Part shown: positions 15,996 to 19,862 of the stretch, piece after piece
Numbering within the stretch: the first letter of the stretch is position 1
Layout: every line of letters starts with the position of its first letter
DNA from: Vulcanimicrobiota bacterium
Lineage (GTDB): Bacteria > Vulcanimicrobiota > Vulcanimicrobiia > Vulcanimicrobiales > Vulcanimicrobiaceae
Length of the DNA: 19,862 nucleotides
Direction: 5' to 3'
NCBI GenBank assembly: GCA_019233415.1
Contig: JAFAMK010000429.1
Coordinates: 1 to 19,862, forward strand
The notes under the pieces: model-generated
What the model saw: the letters and a program-made list of their open reading frames with translations, nothing else
Told to the model about the DNA's origin: nothing
Databases searched by the model: none
Position numbers and translations under genes: made by a program

Positions 15996-16959
15996 CCGCG
16001 GGGACCTCCAGGATGACGGCGTCGTCGACGTGGATGATGTCCTCCCAGGCGTAGCCGGTCCGGTCGTACCACGCGTCGGAGCCGATCAGGTGGCGGCGGC
16101 CGCCACGGATCAGGAAGACCTGCATCCCCTGCTCGGACTTCGACGTACCGCGCACGATGATCTCGCCGCGCTCGACGGCCTCGGCGAGCGCGACCAGCTC
16201 GCCGCCGTGCCGGTAGACGGGGAGCGTCGCGGATTCGAGGTAACGCTGCGCCGCGCGCTGCGAGGGGCCGTCGATGCGCACGCGCCCTTCGTCGAGCCAG
16301 ATCGCGCGCTCGCACGTACTGGCGACGTAGTGCAGGTCGTGCGAGACGACGACGATCGTCACGTGCGCGTCCCAGAAACGGCTGAGCCGCGCCGTGCACT
16401 TGCGGCGGAACTGCTCGTCGCCGACCGCGAGGACTTCGTCGAGCAACAGCACGTCGGGCCGGAACTCGGTCGCGACCGCGAACCCTAGGCGCGCGTTCAT
16501 CCCCGACGAGAGCGTCTTGGTCGGATCGTCGCGGTACGGCTGCAGCTCCGCGAAGTCGAGGATCGCGTCGGCGTGCGCGCGCATCGTCGCCTCGGACTGG
16601 CCCAGCAGCACGCCGTAGTAGACGATGTTGTCGTACACCGACAGCTCGGGGTCGAACCCGGCGCCCAGCTCGATGAGCGGCGCGACGCGGCCGGTGACGC
16701 GCGCGGTCCCGCGCGTCGGCGCGAGGATCCCCGCGATCACCTTGAGCAGCGTCGACTTGCCGCTGCCGTTCGCCCCGATGAGCGCGACCTTCTCGCCGCG
16801 CGAAACCACGAGGTCGACGTCTTGGAGAACGGTACGGCGGTGCACCGCGCGACCGCGGCCGCGGACCAGATTCAGAAGCGTGCGCTTGAGGTCGTACTGC
16901 AGCTCTTCCTGTGTGCGGCGTACCAGCGCAACCCCGCGCAGGTCGATCGACGCGCTCAC
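15979..16959 (-). CDS. Wzt-like ABC transporter ATPase for polysaccharide export, unusual C-terminal domain
   Basis: 326 residues. Residues ~1-245 form a complete ATPase: Walker A GANGSGKST at 62-70, signature TLSSGMNARL at 149-158, Walker B VLLLDE at 170-175 and switch His207 in SHD. The N-terminus (ALVRRTQEELQYDLKRT) and the sequence VAPLIELGAGFDPELS place it with the Wzt/TagH polysaccharide-export group. Typical Wzt proteins carry a ~180-residue carbohydrate-binding beta domain at the C-terminus. Here there is only a short linker and ~45 residues (278-322: VFLIRGGRRHLI ... GYAWEDIIHVDD ... EVPAGE), shared with the second ATPase. GTG at 16959 overlaps the stop of the permease gene as GTGA, so the two are coupled and probably partner each other. 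Confidence 0.93.
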   Translation of the reverse strand: MSASIDLRGVALVRRTQEELQYDLKRTLLNLVRGRGRAVHRRTVLQDVDLVVSRGEKVALIGANGSGKSTLLKVIAGILAPTRGTARVTGRVAPLIELGAGFDPELSVYDNIVYYGVLLGQSEATMRAHADAILDFAELQPYRDDPTKTLSSGMNARLGFAVATEFRPDVLLLDEVLAVGDEQFRRKCTARLSRFWDAHVTIVVVSHDLHYVASTCERAIWLDEGRVRIDGPSQRAAQRYLESATLPVYRHGGELVALAEAVERGEIIVRGTSKSEQGMQVFLIRGGRRHLIGSDAWYDRTGYAWEDIIHVDDAVILEVPAGETIT

Positions 16960-17777
16960 AGGAGGTCCATGAAATCCTTGCGCAGCGAGCGGAACAGCGC
17001 GGTGCCGACGATCAGAATCACCGCACCGCCGAATAGCGTCTCACCGACGTGCGCGAGGGGAAGCGGGCCGCGCGTGAGCGTCAGCTCACGCAGCGTCGTC
17101 ATCGCCATGCCGATCGGGTTGACCGCGAGGTATGCGCGAACCGCCGGCGGGACCAGTTCGGCCGGATAGAACACGGGGCTGGTCAGCCAGATCACGAAAC
17201 CGATGATCGCCCACAAGTGCGGCAGGTCGCGGAAGAAGACGTAGAGCGCGGAGAGCGCGAGGCAGAAGCCGGCCGTCATCCCGACCGCCGCCAGCAGCAC
17301 GAACGGAACGAGCAGCACGCGCAGCGGGTCGTGCGTCAGCACGGCGCAGATCAGCAGCACCGCCGGAAAGGTCGTGATGCACTGCTGGAAGAGGTTCGCG
17401 GCGATCATCGCGAGCGGAAAGACCTCGCTCGGCACCGCGATCTTGTTCATCAGACCGCCGTTGGTGACGACGCTCGCGATCGCGTCGCCGGTCGCCTGGA
17501 TGAAGAACGTCATCACGACGACGCCGACGAACGCCGAGAGCATATACATCCCGCGCGAGCCGTAGAACCCGGCGAACGCGGTGCCGAAGATCGCCGCGTA
17601 GAGCAGCGTCATCAGGACAGGGTTGGCGAACGACCACAGCACGCCGAGCGCGGTCCCGCGGTAGCGCACCTTCAGGACGCGCAGCGCGGTGATGCGGATC
17701 AGCTCCAGCTCGCGGCGCAGGGACCCGGCGGGTGCGCTCGTGGCGCCGTCGCCGGCGAAGGTTCCGATGGCGGACAT
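16956..17777 (-). CDS. Wzm-like ABC-2 permease for polysaccharide export
   Basis: 273 residues, the usual size for Wzm/TagG permeases. The N-terminal amphipathic region (LRRELELIRITALRVLKVRYRG, a shortened reading of 19-41) and GTALGVLWSFANPVLMTLLY are typical of the family. About six hydrophobic membrane segments follow, including LLICAVLT, VLLAAVGMTAGFCLALSALYVFF and ending LFRSLRKDFMDLL. It forms the channel through which a lipid-linked glycan crosses the cytoplasmic membrane, using the ATPase encoded directly downstream (4-base GTGA overlap). ATG at 17777 is the start. The 65-base gap upstream holds a perfect hairpin, so this gene may also be the first of its own transcript or a processed mRNA segment. 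It is the only permease in the window, although two matching ATPases are present. Confidence 0.93.
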   Translation of the reverse strand: MSAIGTFAGDGATSAPAGSLRRELELIRITALRVLKVRYRGTALGVLWSFANPVLMTLLYAAIFGTAFAGFYGSRGMYMLSAFVGVVVMTFFIQATGDAIASVVTNGGLMNKIAVPSEVFPLAMIAANLFQQCITTFPAVLLICAVLTHDPLRVLLVPFVLLAAVGMTAGFCLALSALYVFFRDLPHLWAIIGFVIWLTSPVFYPAELVPPAVRAYLAVNPIGMAMTTLRELTLTRGPLPLAHVGETLFGGAVILIVGTALFRSLRKDFMDLL

Positions 17778-17842
17778 GACCCGTGGTCTTGTCCGTCCGG
17801 CGGGTGGGAGTCCTCTCCTCCCACACGCGGCTCAGCGTACTT
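17778..17842 (-). other. Intergenic gap with hairpin between methyltransferase and permease genes
   Basis: This 65-base gap is the longest interruption inside the glycan locus. It contains a perfect inverted repeat, GTGGGAG (17804-17810), 7-base loop, CTCCCAC (17818-17824). In the RNA of this operon the hairpin is not followed by a T-run, so it does not look like a classic rho-independent terminator. It may be a processing or mRNA-stabilising hairpin, or chance. No clear promoter boxes for the permease gene are seen. Confidence 0.5.
17804..17824. repeat. Perfect 7-bp inverted repeat (GTGGGAG/CTCCCAC)
   Basis: The two arms are exact reverse complements with a 7-base pyrimidine/purine loop and lie between two coding genes. 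The next flanking bases do not pair. It would form a strong GC-rich stem in the transcript running from the methyltransferase to the permease gene. Confidence 0.6.
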
Positions 17843-18658
17843 TTATGCGGAAAGGGCCGTCCTGGCGAGCGTAGCGCGGTCGACGTCCGGCCCGGAGCCG
17901 TCGCGCGCGAGCTGGACGAAGAACTCGTAGCCCTGCGTGTCGTGCCAAGCCCGCTCGCGCAGCGGGATCAGCCCGAGCTGGAACAGGTCCTCGACGACGA
18001 GCCGAAAGCTCTGCGGCGTGAACGCCCAGGCATGGACGTCCTGCGACTGCGCAACGGCGTTGCGGTCGTGCACCATCTGCTCATAGAGCCAGCGCACTTG
18101 CTCGACGGTGTGGACGAACCGCGGCGCTTCGTGCGCGAATGCGTCGTCCCACGCGATCACACCGTCGGCGGCTGCGGCGTACAAGTGATGTTCGACGACC
18201 GCGCCGACCGTGGTGCGCGTGTCGCCGCGCACGAACGCGTCGACCAGCCGCGCGAGCCCCGTCGGCGGGCGATAGTAGTCGAAGCAGACGCGCTTGTCGG
18301 GAACGGCGAGCGAGAGCACGCCGTCCTCGGCCAAGATCGCGGCACAGTCGTTCAGGAAATGGATCGGATCGGGGACGTGCTCGATCACGTGCGAAGCGAC
18401 GATCCAGTCGTAGCGCTTCTCGCCGACGAGCTCGCGGTACGATTGGCCCGACCACACGTAGTCGACGTGCTGAATCCGCGACGTGTCGATCCCCTGCGCG
18501 TCGTACTTCGCGATCAGCCCGGCTTGATCGGCGTGGTCGAGGTGATCGACGCGGTACGTGTCCTTCGCGGCGACCGGATTATAACCGCCGCCGATCTCGA
18601 GCCCACCGCCGCGGAGGTCGAGTCCGGCGAGGATGTACTCGCGCCGGTCGACGGTCAC
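17843..18658 (-). CDS. Class I SAM-dependent methyltransferase
   Basis: 271 residues from GTG at 18658, which overlaps the stop of the upstream ATPase gene as GTGA. Motif I is LEIGGGYNPVAAK (about 20-32), followed by YRVDHLDHAD with the acidic ribose contact, then RYDWIVASHVIEHVPDP (motif with a helix typical of glycan methyltransferases), and LAEDGVLSLAVPDKRVCFD. The C-terminal ~120 residues (RPPTGLARLVDAF, FTPQSFRLVVEDLFQLG) are the substrate part. Its place between an export ATPase and the permease suggests it methylates the exported glycan or its precursor, possibly as a chain-end mark read by the transporter, but this is an inference. Length and layout are ordinary for the family. It ends at TAA 17843-17845, 65 bases before the permease gene. 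Confidence 0.88.
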   Translation of the reverse strand: MTVDRREYILAGLDLRGGGLEIGGGYNPVAAKDTYRVDHLDHADQAGLIAKYDAQGIDTSRIQHVDYVWSGQSYRELVGEKRYDWIVASHVIEHVPDPIHFLNDCAAILAEDGVLSLAVPDKRVCFDYYRPPTGLARLVDAFVRGDTRTTVGAVVEHHLYAAAADGVIAWDDAFAHEAPRFVHTVEQVRWLYEQMVHDRNAVAQSQDVHAWAFTPQSFRLVVEDLFQLGLIPLRERAWHDTQGYEFFVQLARDGSGPDVDRATLARTALSA

Positions 18659-19686
18659 GGCGCCAGCATCTCGCCTTCCGCGATTTCCAGGATCACCTCG
18701 TCGCTGACGATGACGACGTCCTTGCCTTCGTAACCGTGGCGGATCGTCCACTCGGACGAGACGATCGCGTGCCGCCGCCCGTCGCGGATCAGGTAGATTT
18801 GCGGATGCCCCGAGGTGCCTTGAACGATGATCTCGCGGCGCGGGTTCGTCCGCGCGAACGCGACGAGGTCTTCGCCGCGGCGGAAGTTCGCGACGGTCGG
18901 GATCGTGGAAAGATACATCTCCGCCGCGTGCTTCGACGGTCCGTCGAAGCGCACGCCGCCGTGGTCCAGCCAGATCACGCGGCTGCAGATTTGGGCGACG
19001 GTGAGCATGTCGTGGCTGACGAGCAGAATCGTGCTGTGCTCGTCCCAGAAGCGGTCGATTCGCGCGGTGCACTTGCGCCGGAAGCGCTCGTCGCCGACCG
19101 AGAGCACCTCGTCGACCAGCAGAACCTCCGGGCGAAACTCCGTCGCGATCGCGAAGCTGAGGCGCGCCGCCATGCCGGAGGAGAGCGTCTTCGTCGGCTC
19201 GTCGCGGTGCTCGACCAGCTCGGCGAACTCCAGGATGTCGTCGATGTGGGCGCGGACCTGCTCTTCGTGGTGGCCGAGCAACACGCCGTAGTAGACGATG
19301 TTGTCGACCAGCGAGAGGTCGGCGTCGAACCCGACCCCGAGCTCGATCAGCGGCGCGAGCGTCCCGTCGACCGCGACGCTTCCGCTCGTCGGCTGCAGGA
19401 TACCGGCGATGACCTTGAGCAGGGTCGACTTTCCGCTTCCGTTCGGGCCGATGACTCCAACCTTTTCGCCGTGCTCGACGCGCAGCGAAAGGTGATCGAG
19501 CACGGTCCGGCGCCGGACCAGGCGCCCCTGCCCCCCAAGCAGCCGCAACGCGCTTCGCTTGAAATCGTAGTGCAGCTCCTCCTGGGTGCGGCGGACCAGC
19601 GAAACGTCGTCGACGACGATCGCGGCCGGCATCGCAGTCCGGCTGAGCGAGGCAGCGCTCGTAGGAAACTCGGAGATCGGTTGCAT
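18655..19686 (-). CDS. Second Wzt-like ABC transporter ATPase with the same C-terminal domain
   Basis: 343 residues. The ATPase domain is complete: Walker A GPNGSGKST at 80-88, signature TLSSGMAARL at 167-176, Walker B VLLVDE at 188-193 and switch His225 in SHD. It is closely similar to the 15979-16959 protein throughout, including VRRTQEELHYDFKR, LAPLIELGVGFDADLS and the end domain at 297-339 (IYLIRDGRRHAI ... GYEGKDVVIVSDE ... EIAEGE). It therefore belongs to the polysaccharide-export group but also lacks the large carbohydrate-binding domain. A leader of ~20 Ser/Thr-rich residues precedes the first conserved part; ATG at 19632 is an alternative start. Neither start has a strong ribosome-binding site. 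The matching permease may lie upstream of the window, or both ATPases may share the single permease here. Confidence 0.92.
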   Translation of the reverse strand: MQPISEFPTSAASLSRTAMPAAIVVDDVSLVRRTQEELHYDFKRSALRLLGGQGRLVRRRTVLDHLSLRVEHGEKVGVIGPNGSGKSTLLKVIAGILQPTSGSVAVDGTLAPLIELGVGFDADLSLVDNIVYYGVLLGHHEEQVRAHIDDILEFAELVEHRDEPTKTLSSGMAARLSFAIATEFRPEVLLVDEVLSVGDERFRRKCTARIDRFWDEHSTILLVSHDMLTVAQICSRVIWLDHGGVRFDGPSKHAAEMYLSTIPTVANFRRGEDLVAFARTNPRREIIVQGTSGHPQIYLIRDGRRHAIVSSEWTIRHGYEGKDVVIVSDEVILEIAEGEMLAP

Positions 19687-19749
19687 CGTCGTTGTGCCGG
19701 TTTAGCCCCGCCGCTGCGGTGCCCCCTCTCGGGCTGTCGCAGAATCGGG
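19687..19749 (-). other. Intergenic gap upstream of the second ATPase gene
   Basis: These 63 bases separate the stop of a partial glycosyltransferase gene from the ATG at 19686. They are G-rich on the coding strand (GAGAGGGGGC and GCGGCGGGGC) and carry no clear promoter boxes or ribosome-binding site close to the ATG. Confidence 0.4.
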
Positions 19750-19862
19750 TTAGATTCCGATCGCGAAGTCTTCGGCGTCCCTCGTGAGGTTGACGTTGTA
19801 GTAGGGATCAGGAACGCTGTCCGTTCCCCAGCGCAGGTGCATGAACCGCTGCTCGGTCAGGA
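19750..19862 (-). CDS. C-terminal end of a GT2-type glycosyltransferase, rest outside the window
   Basis: The last 36 codons and a TAA stop (19752-19750) are visible; the gene enters from beyond the right edge. The residues read EQRFMHLRWG, then PDPYYNVNLTRDAEDFAIGI. The pattern YMxxRWGxxLxxDPYYNPNLTLDxxDF is a common ending of GT2 glycosyltransferases in O-antigen and capsule clusters, which fits the locus. The catalytic part cannot be seen, so substrate and domain order are unknown. It lies 63 bases upstream of the second ATPase gene, in the same direction. Confidence 0.7.
   Translation of the reverse strand, partial: LTEQRFMHLRWGTDSVPDPYYNVNLTRDAEDFAIGI

Noticed and set aside
13093..16488. 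Plus-strand open frame of 1131 codons
   Set aside because: It is antisense to three well-supported minus-strand genes, is dominated by Arg, Ala, Val and Asp without any domain, and is expected at high GC.

Overview
This is a very GC-rich bacterial window that is almost fully coding. Thirteen genes or gene parts on the minus strand form one glycan assembly and export locus (about 4478 to 19862). To its left are two plus-strand genes (2756-4481) and a second, short minus-strand pair (1-2671). GTG and TTG starts are frequent and long antisense ORFs are abundant, as expected at this base composition. The organism cannot be fixed from the sequence alone. The protein style (ABC-dependent polysaccharide export, GT2-GT4 fusions, a B12-binding radical SAM protein) suggests an environmental bacterium from a poorly cultured high-GC lineage. 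Candidatus Eremiobacterota (WPS-2) is my best guess, held with low confidence.

Reading the locus in its direction of transcription (right to left): the C-terminal end of a glycosyltransferase (19750-19862); a Wzt-like ABC ATPase (18655-19686); a methyltransferase (17843-18658); a 65-base gap with a perfect 7-bp hairpin; a Wzm-like permease (16956-17777); a second Wzt-like ATPase (15979-16959); a coiled-coil protein (15510-15995); a GT2-GT4 double glycosyltransferase with N-terminal repeats (13048-15513); a DUF1796-type protein (12341-13051); a methyltransferase fused to a long coiled coil (10786-12375); a second GT2-GT4 double glycosyltransferase (8180-10744); a small membrane protein (7983-8138); a lipoprotein (7457-7978); a GT39-like membrane glycosyltransferase (5493-7457); and a last methyltransferase (4478-5464). 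Many junctions are GTGA or TGATG overlaps, so this is probably one or two translationally coupled operons.

How the parts may work together: the cytoplasmic double glycosyltransferases would build a polymer on a lipid carrier. The methyltransferases could cap or decorate it. The coiled-coil proteins could organise the enzymes or measure chain length. The Wzm/Wzt transporter would then flip the product across the membrane, and the lipoprotein and GT39-like protein could modify it outside. This is inferred from domain types and neighbours. No sugar or product can be read from the sequence.

Left part: a plus-strand PLP aminotransferase of the MocR/2-aminoadipate type (2756-3964) and a glycine-rich protein with a YflT-like C-terminus (4053-4481) run into the end of the glycan operon, with overlapping stop codons at 4478-4481. 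Divergent from the aminotransferase, a membrane-anchored GT2 (1682-2671) is followed after 8 bases by a radical SAM protein (cut by the window edge). No gene-free stretch reaches 300 bases; the longest is 88 bases. I saw no tRNA, rRNA, CRISPR, insertion sequence or convincing rho-independent terminator.

The most interesting points are: (i) a duplicated two-part module, coiled coil ending in S-x-SW-x-LT followed by repeat-GT2-GT4; (ii) two Wzt-like ATPases that share an unusual short C-terminal domain in place of the usual carbohydrate-binding domain; (iii) a methyltransferase-coiled-coil protein that resembles the WbdD chain-length ruler in layout; and (iv) a small membrane protein, lipoprotein and GT39-like set joined by tight coupling.
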